A stretch of 64,000 bases of DNA from Marinicauda pacifica. Its GTDB lineage: Bacteria > Pseudomonadota > Alphaproteobacteria > Caulobacterales > Maricaulaceae. Where the stretch lies: assembly GCF_004793635.1 (NCBI RefSeq), contig NZ_SRXV01000001.1, forward strand, positions 744,501 through 808,500, in the 5' to 3' direction. A model generated the notes under the pieces. The model saw only the letters and a list, made by a program, of their open reading frames with translations. It ran no database searches and was not told the origin of the DNA. Below are positions 48,107 to 57,662 of this stretch, piece by piece. How positions within the stretch are numbered: the stretch's first letter is position 1; each line of letters begins with the position of its first letter. The translations under genes were made by a program, and so were the position numbers.

Positions 48107-48275
48107 TTTTTCCTGGTCTCCTTCATCCGCTCAGTCGATCCTCGCTTCGCTGCGGGCGCGCGGTCGCGCTTTCGAACCGTGCCGGTTCGGTTTTTCCTGG
48201 TCTCCCTCGCTCCGCTCAGTCGATCCTCGCTTCGCTGCGGGCGCGCGGTTGCGCTTGCGAACCCGTTCGGGTCCG
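48107..48275. repeat. Tandem duplication (84-bp period) directly after tRNA-Leu
   Basis: Units 48107-48190 and 48191-48275 each begin TTTTTCCTGGTCTCC and share an identical block of about 36 bases (CGCTCAGTCGATCCTCGC followed by TTCGCTGCGGGCGCGCGG). There is a one-base indel and divergence at the hairpin end. Confidence 0.75.
48173..48195 (+). terminator. Intrinsic terminator of tRNA-Leu
   Basis: Stem CGAACCG (48173-48179) pairs with CGGTTCG (48183-48189) around a three-base loop, followed by GTTTTT. Confidence 0.75.
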
Positions 48276-48498
48276 GGGTGGGAGCACCGGGATGCGAGGC
48301 TTGCTCGGTGCCCGGATGCTTGCGGCTTTGGCCTTAACCGCCGCGGCCCGTTGCGTCCGTAAATCCTCCGTGACATAACGCGCGCTCATTTTTCACGCAC
48401 AGGCGCGCACGAGGAAGATCACTGGCTCGCCTGGCCCGTGGTCTACCCGTCGTCTCACGCCGCCTCTCCGGCCCCTAAAGAAGCAAGGCCTTGCCAAT

Positions 48499-50073
48499 AT
48501 GAACGTCGCAGAAAAATCCGCCAAAGGTCTCTCCCGCGTCTTTGAAGTGACCGTTCCTGCCAGTGACCTCGATGAGCGCCTGTCTCAGAAGATCGAGGAA
48601 ATCCGTCCGCAGGTCCGCTTGAAAGGCTTCCGCCCCGGCAAGGTGCCCACCGCGCACATCCGCAAGATGTTCGGGACCTCCATCATGGGCGACATCCTTC
48701 AGGAGCTGGTGCCGCAGACGACGCAGGAAGTGCTCTCCGAGCGCGAGATCCGTCCGGCCAACCAGCCCAATATCGACGTGAAATCGGACGCCGACGACGT
48801 CCTGAAGGGCGGCAAGGACTTCCAGTTCGAGATCAGCCTGGAAATCATGCCCGAGTTCGAGACCGTCGATCCCAAGACGCTCAAGCTTGAAAAGCCGGTC
48901 GCGCCGGTCGCCGACGAGCAGGTCGACGAAGCGCTGAGCGAGCTGGCCGAGCAGACCAAGTCCTACGACAAGAAAGCCAAGACGGCCAAGGCCGCCGAAG
49001 GCGACAAGGTCGTCATCGACTTCATCGGCCGCATCGACGGCGAGGCCTTCGACGGCGGCACGGCCGAGGATGCCGAGCTGGTCATCGGGTCCGGCCAGTT
49101 CATTCCGGGCTTTGAAGAGCAGCTGATCGGCGCCAAGGCCGGCGACGATGTCGAGGTCAAGGTCAGCTTCCCCGACGACTACCAGGCCAAGCACCTGGCC
49201 GGCAAGGAAGCCGCGTTCGAGACCAAGGTGAAGGAAGTCCAGGGTCCGGCCGAGACCAAGATCGACGACGATCTGGCCAAGAATTTCGGCCTGTCCGATC
49301 TCGCCGCCCTGAAAGACGCCCTGAAGGGCCGCTTCGAGACCGAGCACAATCAGGCCTCGCGCATGAAGGTGAAGCGCCAGATCCTCGATCAGCTCGACGA
49401 AGCCCACGCCGATGTCGAGCTGCCGACCGGCATGGTCGAGCAGGAATTTGCCCAGATCTGGATGCAGGTCGAAGACGCGATCAAGAAGGGCGAGCTTGAA
49501 GACGAGGACAAGGACAAGTCCGAGGACGAGCTCAAGTCGGAATACCGCGCCATTGCCGAGCGCCGCGTGCGCCTGGGCCTGGTGCTCGCCGAGATGGGCC
49601 GCAAGGCCAATGTCGAGGTCAGCCAGGAAGAACTCGCCCGCGCCGTGAACCAGGAAGCCCAGCGCTTCCCGGGCCAGGAGCGCCAGGTCGTCGACTATTT
49701 CCAGAAGAACCCGCAGGCGATCCAGTCGCTGCGCGCCCCGATCTATGAAGAAAAGGTCGTGGACTACATCCTGGAACTGGCCGACGTGAGCGAAAAGAAA
49801 GTCGATCGCGAAACCCTCTTCGAGGAAGAAGAGGACGAGGTCGAGGCGGCCAAGAAGACCGCGAAGAAAAAGCCGGCAGCCAAGAAGAAGGCCGCGGCCA
49901 AGAAAGACGAGGCCAAGAAGGACGGGGGCGACACCAAGAAAGCCCCGGCCAAGAAGGCAGCGGCCAAGAAGGGCGAGGAGTCCAAGGGCACCGAGTCCAA
50001 GGACTCTGCAGCCAAGAAGCCGGCGGCGAAGAAGGCCCCGGCCAAGAAAAAAGCTGCGCCCAAGAAAGACTAG
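48499..50073 (+). CDS. tig: Trigger factor with long Lys/Ala-rich C-terminal tail
   Basis: Ribosome-bound chaperone and prolyl isomerase. It has 524 residues. The N-terminal ribosome-binding domain contains [11 protein letters not shown] (the GFRPGK-type ribosome contact), then the FKBP-type PPIase domain (about 160-245; [29 protein letters not shown]) and the helical C-terminal chaperone arms. Residues from about 451 onward form a histone-H1-like tail of repeated AAKK/PAKK units that is absent from E. coli trigger factor (432 residues). It starts the tig-clpP-clpX-lon proteostasis cluster. Confidence 0.95.
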   Translation: MNVAEKSAKGLSRVFEVTVPASDLDERLSQKIEEIRPQVRLKGFRPGKVPTAHIRKMFGTSIMGDILQELVPQTTQEVLSEREIRPANQPNIDVKSDADDVLKGGKDFQFEISLEIMPEFETVDPKTLKLEKPVAPVADEQVDEALSELAEQTKSYDKKAKTAKAAEGDKVVIDFIGRIDGEAFDGGTAEDAELVIGSGQFIPGFEEQLIGAKAGDDVEVKVSFPDDYQAKHLAGKEAAFETKVKEVQGPAETKIDDDLAKNFGLSDLAALKDALKGRFETEHNQASRMKVKRQILDQLDEAHADVELPTGMVEQEFAQIWMQVEDAIKKGELEDEDKDKSEDELKSEYRAIAERRVRLGLVLAEMGRKANVEVSQEELARAVNQEAQRFPGQERQVVDYFQKNPQAIQSLRAPIYEEKVVDYILELADVSEKKVDRETLFEEEEDEVEAAKKTAKKKPAAKKKAAAKKDEAKKDGGDTKKAPAKKAAAKKGEESKGTESKDSAAKKPAAKKAPAKKKAAPKKD

Positions 50074-50165
50074 GGCCCAAGGCCCGGCAGGGCCGTGTGG
50101 AGGTGTGCGCGCTTGCGTGCACCTCCAGCCCTTGCCAAAGTCGTTGAACAACCCGATTTTTCTGT

Positions 50166-50187
50166 CACCTGCCGGGCCCGGCAGGTG
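50166..50187. promoter_or_regulatory. 22-bp perfect palindrome in the tig-clpP gap
   Basis: Eleven bases from 50166 (CACCTGCCGGG) are followed immediately by their reverse complement. The centre lies about 40 bases before the clpP ATG. It may be the tig terminator (only a weak T-containing tail, GTTCCTGTTT), a clpP leader hairpin or an operator. Confidence 0.5.
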
Positions 50188-50215
50188 TTCCTGTTTCGAT
50201 GTGGAGTGCGCGCCT

Positions 50216-50842
50216 ATGAAGGATCCTCAGGACATGATGAGCAGCCTCGTTCCGATGGTCGTCGAACAGACGAGCCGCGGCGAGCGCGCCTTCGACATCT
50301 ATTCGCGCCTCCTGAAGGAACGCATCGTCTTCGTGACGGGGCCGATCGAGGATCACATGGCCAGCCTGATGGTGGCCCAGCTCCTGTATCTTGAATCGGA
50401 AAACCCGAAAAAAGAGATCGCGATGTACATCAACTCGCCCGGCGGCGTCGTGACCAGCGGCCTGGCGATCTACGACACGATGCAATACATCCGCTGCCCG
50501 GTGGCCACGGCCTGTATCGGCATGGCGGCCTCGATGGGCTCCATGCTGCTGGCCGGCGGCGAGAAGGGCATGCGCTTTGCCACGCCGAATGCGCGCATCA
50601 TGCTGCACCAGCCCTCCGGCGGGTTCCGCGGTACCGCGGCCGATATCGAGCGCCACGGCGAAGACATCCTGAAAATGAAGCGCCGCATGAACGAGATTTA
50701 CGTCAAGCACACCGGCCAGGTGCTGGAAACGGTGGAAAAGACACTCGATCGCGACTTCTTCATGAACGCGCACGAGGCACGCGACTTCGGAATCGTGGAC
50801 ACCGTCTACGAGACCCGCGAAGGCGAGGACACCAAGTCCTGA
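50216..50842 (+). CDS. clpP: ATP-dependent Clp protease proteolytic subunit
   Basis: Serine peptidase forming the two-ring chamber fed by ClpX or ClpA; in Caulobacterales it drives cell-cycle proteolysis. It has 208 residues. The catalytic triad is Ser in [10 protein letters not shown], His in IMLHQPSGG and Asp in the [15 protein letters not shown] region; [12 protein letters not shown] is the substrate-binding strand. The ATG at 50216 has GGAG at suitable spacing; a further Met six codons in is possible. Longer upstream extensions cross the palindrome and are not conserved. Confidence 0.96.
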   Translation: MKDPQDMMSSLVPMVVEQTSRGERAFDIYSRLLKERIVFVTGPIEDHMASLMVAQLLYLESENPKKEIAMYINSPGGVVTSGLAIYDTMQYIRCPVATACIGMAASMGSMLLAGGEKGMRFATPNARIMLHQPSGGFRGTAADIERHGEDILKMKRRMNEIYVKHTGQVLETVEKTLDRDFFMNAHEARDFGIVDTVYETREGEDTKS

Positions 50843-51083
50843 AGGCGCTCGCGCCGTTGAATGCACGCGGACGTATCGGGCGCCGGACGGCACAAGCCGC
50901 ATCCGGTGCTTGATCGTATGCGCAACCCTGTGATCGAATAAGACTCAGGCTTGGCAACGTTTCGCTAAGGTCCGGCCCTGATCTTGCTTGGTAGGGAATC
51001 ACGTCCCGTCAGGTGGATCGTTCGGACCACGGCGGGACACCCAGGCGGCAGAGCAGCCCTGTTGGCTGCACCACGGAGCGACC

Positions 51084-52367
51084 ATGACCAAGGCAACCGA
51101 AGGCGACGGAAAGAGCACGCTGTATTGCTCGTTCTGCGGCAAGAGCCAGCACGAGGTTCGCAAACTCATCGCGGGACCCACAGTCTTCATCTGCGATGAA
51201 TGCGTCGAGCTCTGCATGGACATCATCCGCGAGGAGAACAAATCCTCGCTGGTCAAATCGAAAGAGGGCGTGCCCAGCCCGCAGGAGATTTTCCAGGTCC
51301 TGCAGGATTACGTGATCGGTCAGGCGCACGCCAAACGCGTGCTCGCGGTCGCGGTGCACAACCACTACAAGCGCCTCAACCACACCACCGCGCACCAGGA
51401 TGTGGAGCTGTCCAAATCCAACATCCTGCTGGTCGGCCCGACCGGTTGCGGCAAGACGCTGCTGGCCCAGACCCTGGCGCGCATCCTGGATGTGCCGTTC
51501 ACCATGGCCGACGCCACGACGCTGACCGAAGCCGGTTATGTGGGCGAGGATGTCGAGAACATCATCCTGAAACTGCTCCAGGCCTCCGACTACAACGTCG
51601 AACGCGCCCAGCGCGGCATCGTCTATATCGACGAGATCGACAAGATTTCGCGCAAGTCGGACAATCCGTCCATCACGCGCGACGTGTCGGGCGAGGGCGT
51701 CCAGCAGGCGCTGCTGAAGATCATGGAAGGCACGACCGCCTCGGTGCCGCCCCAGGGCGGGCGCAAGCATCCCCAGCAGGAATTCCTGCAGGTGGATACG
51801 ACGAACATCCTGTTCATCGTCGGCGGCGCGTTTGCCGGTCTTGAGAAGATCATTTCGTTGCGCGGCAAGGGCAGTGCGGTCGGCTTCGGCGCCGATGTGC
51901 GCGATCCCGACGAACGCCGCCAGGGCGACGTGCTGCGCGAGGTGGAGCCGGACGACCTGACCAAGTTCGGCCTGATCCCGGAATTCGTCGGCCGTCTTCC
52001 CGTCATCGCGACGCTGGAGGACCTGGACGAGCAGGCCCTGGTGCAGATCCTGACCGCGCCGAAGAATGCGCTGGTCAAGCAGTATCAGCGTCTCTTCGAA
52101 ATGGAGAATGTCGGCCTGTCCTTCACCGAGGACGCGCTGATCGCCATTGCCCGCAAGGCCATCCTGCGCAAGACGGGCGCACGCGGCCTGCGTTCCATCA
52201 TGGAAGGCATCCTGCTGGAGACGATGTTCGACCTGCCCTCCATGGAGGGGATCGAAGAGGTCGTGGTCAATGCCGAAGTCGTCGATGGCAATGCCAAGCC
52301 GCTCTACATCTATGCCGAGCGCAAGAAGGGCGAAGAAGCCGCGAGCGCCGGCCAGAAAGGCGCCTGA
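51084..52367 (+). CDS. clpX: Clp protease ATP-binding subunit ClpX
   Basis: AAA+ unfoldase for ClpP. It has 427 residues from the ATG at 51084 (GGAG six bases before). The N-terminal zinc-binding domain has four Cys (YCSFCGKS ... [10 protein letters not shown]). The AAA+ core shows Walker A GPTGCGKT, Walker [11 protein letters not shown], sensor and [15 protein letters not shown] at the C-terminal domain. It ends before a strong terminator and therefore is transcribed separately from lon. Confidence 0.97.
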   Translation: MTKATEGDGKSTLYCSFCGKSQHEVRKLIAGPTVFICDECVELCMDIIREENKSSLVKSKEGVPSPQEIFQVLQDYVIGQAHAKRVLAVAVHNHYKRLNHTTAHQDVELSKSNILLVGPTGCGKTLLAQTLARILDVPFTMADATTLTEAGYVGEDVENIILKLLQASDYNVERAQRGIVYIDEIDKISRKSDNPSITRDVSGEGVQQALLKIMEGTTASVPPQGGRKHPQQEFLQVDTTNILFIVGGAFAGLEKIISLRGKGSAVGFGADVRDPDERRQGDVLREVEPDDLTKFGLIPEFVGRLPVIATLEDLDEQALVQILTAPKNALVKQYQRLFEMENVGLSFTEDALIAIARKAILRKTGARGLRSIMEGILLETMFDLPSMEGIEEVVVNAEVVDGNAKPLYIYAERKKGEEAASAGQKGA

Positions 52368-52400
52368 TGACGGGTGCCTTCCGCCTAGCGTGACAACACG

Positions 52401-52430
52401 ACGCCGGCGCCCCTGTGCGCCGGCGTTTTT
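52401..52430 (+). terminator. Intrinsic terminator of clpX
   Basis: A perfect 10-bp stem ACGCCGGCGC / GCGCCGGCGT (52401-52410 and 52417-52426) with a six-base loop and a five-T tract. Confidence 0.9.
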
Positions 52431-52520
52431 GTCTGCACAGGCAGTGGGACGGGGCGCAGAACCCGCAGCCAGACCGGTTGAACCGCCGGGGATGAGCTTC
52501 CACTTGTTAGGAGACGCAAA

Positions 52521-52542
52521 GCGGGGGAGGTTTGTCCCCCGC
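52521..52542 (+). promoter_or_regulatory. Hairpin in the lon leader
   Basis: GCGGGGG (52521-52527) pairs with CCCCCGC (52536-52542) about 80 bases before the lon ATG. There is no T tract, so it is unlikely to terminate. It may stabilise or regulate the lon mRNA leader. Confidence 0.4.
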
Positions 52543-52624
52543 ACGGTCTCTTAACGCTGCCGGTGCCGGAACGGGCCGGCCGCTTCGGGCCCGATCCGGG
52601 ACGGAGCGCATGAGGAGAGAATTT

Positions 52625-55024
52625 ATGAGTGAAGTAAAAACGCTTCCGTTGCTGCCGCTGCGCGACATCGTGGTGTTTCCCCACCAGATCGTGCCGCTTT
52701 TTGTGGGACGGGAGAAATCAGTGCGCGCCCTGGAAGAGGTGATGCGCACCGACAAGCAGATCCTGCTTGCGACCCAGAAGAGCGCGGCGGACGACGAACC
52801 GTCCGCCGATGCGATCTACGAGCACGGCGTGATGGCGTCGATCCTGCAGCTCCTGAAGCTTCCCGACGGCACGGTGAAGGTGCTGGTCGAAGGCGGCCGG
52901 CGCATGCGCGTGACGCGCTTCGTCGACAACGAGGCCTTTTTCGAAGCCGAAGCCGAGCTGCTCGACGAAGAAGTGGTCGAACCCTCCGAGGTCGAGGCGC
53001 TGATGCGCACGGCGGCGGAGAAGTTCGAAGACTACGTCAAGCTGAACAAGAAGGTGCCACCGGAGGTTCTCTCCGCGATTGCCGAGATTTCCGAGCCGGC
53101 CAAGATGGCCGACACGATCGCGGCTCATCTTGCGGTGAAGATCGCCGAGAAGCAGGACTTGCTGAGCAATCCGAATGTCGCGGCGCGCCTGGAGAAGGTC
53201 TTCGGCCTGATGGAGGGAGAAATCTCCGTCCTGCAGGTGGAAAAGAAAATCCGCAGCCGCGTGAAGCGCCAGATGGAGAAGACCCAGCGCGAATATTACC
53301 TCAACGAGCAGATGAAGGCGATCCAGCGCGAGCTGGGTGAGTCCGACGATGGCCGTGAGGAAATGGCCGAGCTGGAAGACCGCATCGAGGCCGCCAAGCT
53401 TCCCAAGGAAGCGCGCAAGAAGGTCGATGCCGAATTCAAGAAGCTCAAGAATATGAGCCCGATGTCGGCCGAAGCCACGGTCGTGCGCAATTATCTCGAC
53501 TGGATGCTGACCATCCCGTGGAGCAAGAAGAAGCGCGTCAAGATCGACCTGGAAAAGGCGGAAAACCAGCTGGATACCGACCATTTCGGTCTGGAGAAGG
53601 TGAAGGAACGCATCATCGAGCACCTGGCCGTGCAGAGCCGGACCAAGAAGATGAAAGGTCCGATCCTGTGCCTGGTCGGACCGCCGGGCGTGGGCAAGAC
53701 GTCGCTCGGGCGCTCGATCGCGCAGGCCACCGGACGCGAGTTCATCCGCATGTCGCTCGGCGGTGTGCGTGACGAAGCGGAAATCCGCGGTCACCGGCGC
53801 ACCTATATCGGCTCCATGCCGGGCAAGATCATCCAGTCGATGAAGAAGGCGAAGTATTCCAACCCGCTCTTCCTGCTCGACGAGATCGACAAGTTGGGCG
53901 CCGACTATCGCGGCGATCCTTCGTCCGCGCTGCTCGAGGTGCTGGATCCGGAACAGAATAACAGCTTCGGCGACCACTATCTGGAGGTCGATTACGACCT
54001 GTCCGACGTGATGTTCATCACCACGGCGAACACGCTGAACATGCCGCAGCCGCTTCTCGACCGGATGGAGATCATCCGCATCGCCGGGTATACCGAAGAT
54101 GAAAAGGTCGAGATCGCCAAGCGTCACCTGCTGCCCAAGCAGGTCAAGAACCACGCCATCAAGGACGGCGAGTGGGAGGTGAGCGAGTCCGCGATCCGCG
54201 ATCTCATCCGCTACTACACCCGCGAGTCGGGGGTACGGAACCTGGAACGCGAACTGGCGCGCCTGGCCCGCAAGTCGGTCGTCCAGATCGAAAGCGGCAA
54301 ATGCACGTCGGTGTCGATCGACTCCGATAATCTCGGCGACTTTGCCGGGGTGCGCAAATACCGCTTCGGCGAAACCGAAACCGAGGATCAGGTCGGCCTG
54401 GTGACGGGTCTGGCGTGGACCGAAGTGGGCGGCGATCTTCTGACGATTGAGGCGGTCGCCATGCCCGGCCGCGGCAATATGCGGGTCACGGGCAATCTGC
54501 GCGATGTGATGAAGGAGTCGATCCAGGCCGCCAACGCCTTCGTGCAGAGCCGGGCACCCTCGCTCGGCATCAAGCCGACCGTGTTCCGCACCAGCGACAT
54601 TCACGTGCACGTCCCCGAAGGCGCAACGCCCAAGGACGGACCGTCGGCGGGTATCGCCATGGTGACGGCGATCATCTCGGCGCTGTCGAAGAACCCGGTG
54701 CGCAAGGATGTCGCCATGACTGGCGAGATCACGCTGCGTGGCCGTGTGCTGCCGATCGGCGGTCTGAAGGAGAAGCTGCTGGCTGCGCTGCGCGGCGGCG
54801 TCAAGACGGTGCTGATCCCGCAGGAGAACGAGAAGGACCTCGCCGAGGTGCCCGACAACGTCAAGGCGGGCCTGGAGATCGTCCCGGTCGAACGCCTGGA
54901 CGAGGTGCTGGCGCGGGCCCTGATCCATCCGGTCGAGCCGGTGGAGTGGACCGAAGCCGATGCCGCGGCGATGGCTTCCATGCCCCAGCCGGGTCAGGCA
55001 GGCGACGAAGCGCGCCCGCACTAG
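52625..55024 (+). CDS. lon: ATP-dependent Lon protease
   Basis: Soluble AAA+ serine protease degrading misfolded and regulatory proteins. It has 799 residues from the ATG at 52625, which follows GAGGAGAG. An N-terminal LAN domain ([20 protein letters not shown]) and coiled coil precede the AAA+ module with Walker [10 protein letters not shown] and [10 protein letters not shown]. The C-terminal S16 peptidase has catalytic Ser near residue 674 in [10 protein letters not shown] and Lys in [10 protein letters not shown]. It is terminated by a strong hairpin about 60 bases downstream. Confidence 0.97.
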   Translation: MSEVKTLPLLPLRDIVVFPHQIVPLFVGREKSVRALEEVMRTDKQILLATQKSAADDEPSADAIYEHGVMASILQLLKLPDGTVKVLVEGGRRMRVTRFVDNEAFFEAEAELLDEEVVEPSEVEALMRTAAEKFEDYVKLNKKVPPEVLSAIAEISEPAKMADTIAAHLAVKIAEKQDLLSNPNVAARLEKVFGLMEGEISVLQVEKKIRSRVKRQMEKTQREYYLNEQMKAIQRELGESDDGREEMAELEDRIEAAKLPKEARKKVDAEFKKLKNMSPMSAEATVVRNYLDWMLTIPWSKKKRVKIDLEKAENQLDTDHFGLEKVKERIIEHLAVQSRTKKMKGPILCLVGPPGVGKTSLGRSIAQATGREFIRMSLGGVRDEAEIRGHRRTYIGSMPGKIIQSMKKAKYSNPLFLLDEIDKLGADYRGDPSSALLEVLDPEQNNSFGDHYLEVDYDLSDVMFITTANTLNMPQPLLDRMEIIRIAGYTEDEKVEIAKRHLLPKQVKNHAIKDGEWEVSESAIRDLIRYYTRESGVRNLERELARLARKSVVQIESGKCTSVSIDSDNLGDFAGVRKYRFGETETEDQVGLVTGLAWTEVGGDLLTIEAVAMPGRGNMRVTGNLRDVMKESIQAANAFVQSRAPSLGIKPTVFRTSDIHVHVPEGATPKDGPSAGIAMVTAIISALSKNPVRKDVAMTGEITLRGRVLPIGGLKEKLLAALRGGVKTVLIPQENEKDLAEVPDNVKAGLEIVPVERLDEVLARALIHPVEPVEWTEADAAAMASMPQPGQAGDEARPH

Positions 55025-55086
55025 TCCGGCGCACTAGACGGGCACACTCGTCCGGCGCACGAGGCTGCGGCCGCTTGTGTCTTGAG

Positions 55087-55116
55087 AACCCCGGGGCTAA
55101 ATGCCCCGGGGTTTTC
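55087..55116 (+). terminator. Intrinsic terminator of lon
   Basis: A perfect 11-bp stem AACCCCGGGGC / GCCCCGGGGTT (55087-55097 and 55103-55113) with loop TAAAT, then a TTCTTA tail. Confidence 0.88.
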
Positions 55117-55169
55117 TTATGCCAGCGCATCCTTTGCCCGGCATCGATACGACGATTAGGCTTTTGAGC

Positions 55170-55811
55170 ATGCAAGACGATCAGCCCGACTCCACCACCA
55201 AGCGCCCGCGCGGGCGCCCGCGCCTTGGCCCGGAGCATCGCGACCGGGTGATTGCCGCGACACTGGAGCTGCTTGAAGAGCAGGGCTCGCAAGGGCTGCA
55301 GGCGCGTCTCATTGCCCGGCGGGCCGGATTGTCCGTGGGATCGCTCTACAAGCTGGTCGGCGACGTGGAGGAGATCGCGCGCGAGGCCAATCTGCGCACC
55401 TTCCGCGAACTCTTCGACATTCTGGTGGCGGCCTTGCGGGCCGCAGAAGGAGCGAGCCTGCATCGCCAGCTCATGGCGCTGTCGCGGGCCTATCTCGATT
55501 TCGTCCAGGCTCACCCACGACGCATGGAAGCGGTGATCACCTTCCGCCACACGACCGGTGAGCCGCCGGACTGGTACCAGAAGGCGGAAGACGATCTGTT
55601 CGCCATCCTGGAAGACAGGCTGAGCGAGCTGCCCGGCGCGCGCGACCGCGAGCAGCGCTTCGTCGCCGCGCGTGCGGTCTGGGCCGCGGTTCACGGCATC
55701 GTCACGGTGACACCGCTGGGCAGCCGGGCAGAAGACCCGCTGGAGGATGCCGTGCGTCAGCTCGAACTCATCCTCAAAGGCGTCGAGCGCGAGCTGGCCG
55801 TCGGAAATTGA
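55170..55811 (+). CDS. TetR-family transcriptional regulator
   Basis: A 213-residue predicted repressor. It has a basic N-terminal linker (KRPRGRPRLG) and a TetR helix-turn-helix (VIAATLELLEEQG, ARLIARRAGLSVGSLYKLVGD). A helical ligand domain follows, with a TetR_C-type segment (AHPRRMEAVITFRH). The ATG at 55170 is chosen because earlier in-frame starts lie against the lon terminator. No obvious target gene is adjacent; pheA downstream has its own attenuator. The effector is unknown. Confidence 0.82.
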   Translation: MQDDQPDSTTKRPRGRPRLGPEHRDRVIAATLELLEEQGSQGLQARLIARRAGLSVGSLYKLVGDVEEIAREANLRTFRELFDILVAALRAAEGASLHRQLMALSRAYLDFVQAHPRRMEAVITFRHTTGEPPDWYQKAEDDLFAILEDRLSELPGARDREQRFVAARAVWAAVHGIVTVTPLGSRAEDPLEDAVRQLELILKGVERELAVGN

Positions 55812-55857
55812 AAGACCGGCTATTGACGCCTTTGCTGCGCCGCCGCACAGTCAGCTC

Positions 55858-55917
55858 ATGATCACGCGCAACGCATTCTATCTCGGCTTTTATTTTACGC
55901 CCCCGCGGGGTGGCTGA
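55858..55917 (+). CDS. pheA leader peptide (Phe/Tyr-rich)
   Basis: A 19-codon frame, MITRNAFYLGFYFTPPRGG then TGA. It has three Phe and two Tyr codons within eight residues, just upstream of a terminator and pheA. This is the arrangement of classical amino-acid attenuators (compare the Phe-rich pheL of E. coli): ribosome stalling for lack of charged tRNA-Phe or tRNA-Tyr would expose 55907-55917 for pairing with the left side of the terminator. No strong Shine-Dalgarno sequence precedes the ATG. A TTGACG box at 55823-55828 may be the promoter -35 element. Confidence 0.72.
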   Translation: MITRNAFYLGFYFTPPRGG

Positions 55918-55952
55918 GAATCGCGTGCGCGTAAGCGAGTGACGAGTTTCAG

Positions 55953-55986
55953 CGGCCCCTCCACCGGAGGGGCCGTTTTTCTTTTT
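55953..55986 (+). terminator. pheA attenuator terminator
   Basis: Stem CGGCCCCTCC (55953-55962) pairs perfectly with GGAGGGGCCG (55966-55975) across a three-base loop, followed by TTTTTCTTTTT. It ends about 25 bases before the pheA ATG, so it would cut off pheA unless an alternative fold forms. GGGGTGGCTGA (55907-55917) can pair with TCAGCGGCCCC (55949-55959) at nine Watson-Crick positions plus one G-U, forming the antiterminator. Confidence 0.8.
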
Positions 55987-56011
55987 GGGCGTGAGGGGAA
56001 AGGCAGCAATC

Positions 56012-57187
56012 ATGGCTCACTCAATGGAAGACGAACGCGCGCAGCTTCGCCGGGCGATCGATGCGGCGGACCACAAGCTGGTGCAGCTTCTGGCGGAGCG
56101 GCGCGAACTGAGCGAGGCGCTCGGCGCGATCAAGGCGGGCGGCGGCCAGGCCGTGCGCGATGTCGAGCGCGAACGCGCCGTGCTGGACCGCGTGGTGGAG
56201 GCCGGCGCGACGCACGGGCTCGACGCCGCGTTCGTCGAGCGGCTTTTCCAGCTCATCATCGACGAGAGCCTGCGCCGCCAGCGCGCCGGGCTGGATGCCC
56301 GGGTCGCCTCGGGCACGCTGAAGGAGGCACGCGTCTCTTATCTTGGCGGGCCGGGCACCTACAGCCATTTTGCCGCCCATGCCCATTTCGAGGGCCGGTA
56401 TTCCGGACTGGAGCCGGTCATCAAGCGCGACTTTGCCGGGATTTTCCGCGCGGTCGAGGCCGGGGAGGCCGATTACGGCTTCGTGCCCATCGAGAACACG
56501 ACGACGGGCGGCATCGTGGAGGTCTACGACCTGATGCGCGATAGCGACCTGAAGATCACCGGCGAGCACCATTACAAGGTCGAGCACTGCCTGGTCGGCA
56601 AGGCCAGCGGCGTGTCCCAGGTGCGCACCGTGTACGGCCATCCCCAGGCGCTGCGCCAGTCGCAGCGATTCTTCGCGCGCAATCGCGACCTGAAGCCGGT
56701 GCCGGTCTCTTCCTCCACGCGCGCGCTGGAGCGGGCGATGGACGAGGGGGCGGAAGCTGCCGCCATCGCGGGCGCCGATGCGGCACGCCTGTTCGGGCTG
56801 AACGTGATCGAGTCCGGCGCGTCCGACCACCCGGAGAACTACACACGCTTCGTCGCGCTGGCCAAGAACCCGGTGGCGGCCTCGCCCCTGCTGCCGTGCA
56901 AGACCTCGCTGGTCTTCGTGACCTCGGACGCCTCGGGCTCGCTGGTCAACGCGCTGGAAGGCTTCCGCCGCGAAGGGGTCAACCTGACCCGGCTGGAGAG
57001 CCGGCCGATTGCCGGCGAGCCCTGGTCGCAAATGTTCTTCCTGGACGTGGACGGCCATGAGGAAGACGCCGCCGTGGCACGGGCGCTGGCGAGCCTGGGC
57101 GAGTTCGCCAAGTCGATTCGCAGCTTCGGCAGCTACGGCGCCGACCGGCTGCCTCCCGCCTCGCGCAGTCCCGCGCCGGCCGCATAA
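56012..57187 (+). CDS. pheA: Chorismate mutase / prephenate dehydratase (P-protein)
   Basis: Converts chorismate to prephenate and then phenylpyruvate on the way to phenylalanine. It has 391 residues. The N-terminal AroQ chorismate mutase is at about 1-85 (LRRAIDAADHKLVQLLAERREL), the prephenate dehydratase at about 100-280 (VSYLGGPGTYSHFAA, VPIENTTTGGIVEVYDL, and SDHPENYTRFVAL), and the C-terminal ACT domain at about 295-375 with ESRP for Phe feedback. The ATG at 56012 follows GAGGGGAAAGG. Upstream sits a leader peptide and attenuator, so phenylalanine probably controls both synthesis and activity. Confidence 0.94.
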   Translation: MAHSMEDERAQLRRAIDAADHKLVQLLAERRELSEALGAIKAGGGQAVRDVERERAVLDRVVEAGATHGLDAAFVERLFQLIIDESLRRQRAGLDARVASGTLKEARVSYLGGPGTYSHFAAHAHFEGRYSGLEPVIKRDFAGIFRAVEAGEADYGFVPIENTTTGGIVEVYDLMRDSDLKITGEHHYKVEHCLVGKASGVSQVRTVYGHPQALRQSQRFFARNRDLKPVPVSSSTRALERAMDEGAEAAAIAGADAARLFGLNVIESGASDHPENYTRFVALAKNPVAASPLLPCKTSLVFVTSDASGSLVNALEGFRREGVNLTRLESRPIAGEPWSQMFFLDVDGHEEDAAVARALASLGEFAKSIRSFGSYGADRLPPASRSPAPAA

Positions 57188-57232
57188 GGGGCGTTGTCAT
57201 GACGGGCAGGGTCGGCTAAATCGCCGGGCTCC

Positions 57233-57308
57233 GGGCGGTTAGCTCAGTTGGTAGAGCATCTCGTTTACACCGAGCAGGTCGGCGGTTCGAGCCCGTCACC
57301 GCCCACCA
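57233..57308 (+). tRNA. tRNA-Val (anticodon UAC)
   Basis: A 76-base cloverleaf: acceptor GGGCGGT paired with ACCGCCC, D-arm TAGCTCAGTTGGTAGAGCA, anticodon loop TTTACAC giving UAC (57266-57268), T-loop GGTTCGAGCCC, and encoded CCA at 57306-57308. Confidence 0.96.
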
Positions 57309-57494
57309 CCGGCCTCCTACTATTACGACTATCACCTGTCTCTGGCCCGGCCCCGGAGCCCGCCGGCGCGCGCGATGCACGCGCGTGTGCAAATGTATGC
57401 GAAGAACCGCATCAACCCGCTTGACCCTGAGAAAGGTCGGCTTTAGGAAACGCCTCCTGCCGCACGGGAAACCGACGCGGCGGACACGAAGTGT

Positions 57495-57571
<77 letters not shown>

Positions 57572-57600
57572 CTTCGTTTCAGCGTGCAGACGCCGCATCA

Positions 57601-57626
57601 AAGCCCCGCCGCAAGGCGGGGCTTTT
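57601..57626. terminator. Intrinsic terminator between tRNA-Asp and the efflux operon
   Basis: A perfect 10-bp stem AAGCCCCGCC / GGCGGGGCTT closed by a GCAA tetraloop (57601-57624), with TT following. It is placed to end both tRNA-Asp and the convergent MacB-like gene. Confidence 0.85.
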
Positions 57627-57662
57627 GCGTTTCCGGGTCCCGGCGACCATGCCAGGGCGCGC

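Larger units (their letters stand above)
48107..48498. other. tRNA-Leu to tig intergenic region
   Basis: About 390 bases with no gene: the tandem repeat, a terminator, then about 220 bases that must include the trigger-factor promoter. No clear promoter boxes were recognised. Confidence 0.6.

Noticed and set aside
48107-48275. CRISPR array after tRNA-Leu
   Set aside because: Only two long, imperfect, directly abutting units; there are no regular short repeats with unique spacers and no cas genes.
50131-50160. Heat-shock (sigma-32) promoter for clpP, CTTGCC ... CCCGATTT
   Set aside because: Only a loose match to both boxes with a 15-base spacer; too weak to annotate without start-site mapping.
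52718-55021. Long open frame (767 codons) antisense to lon, and similar ones antisense to tig and clpX
   Set aside because: High-GC coding sequence commonly leaves long antisense frames; these have His/Arg/Leu-biased composition, no family motifs, and sit opposite certain genes.
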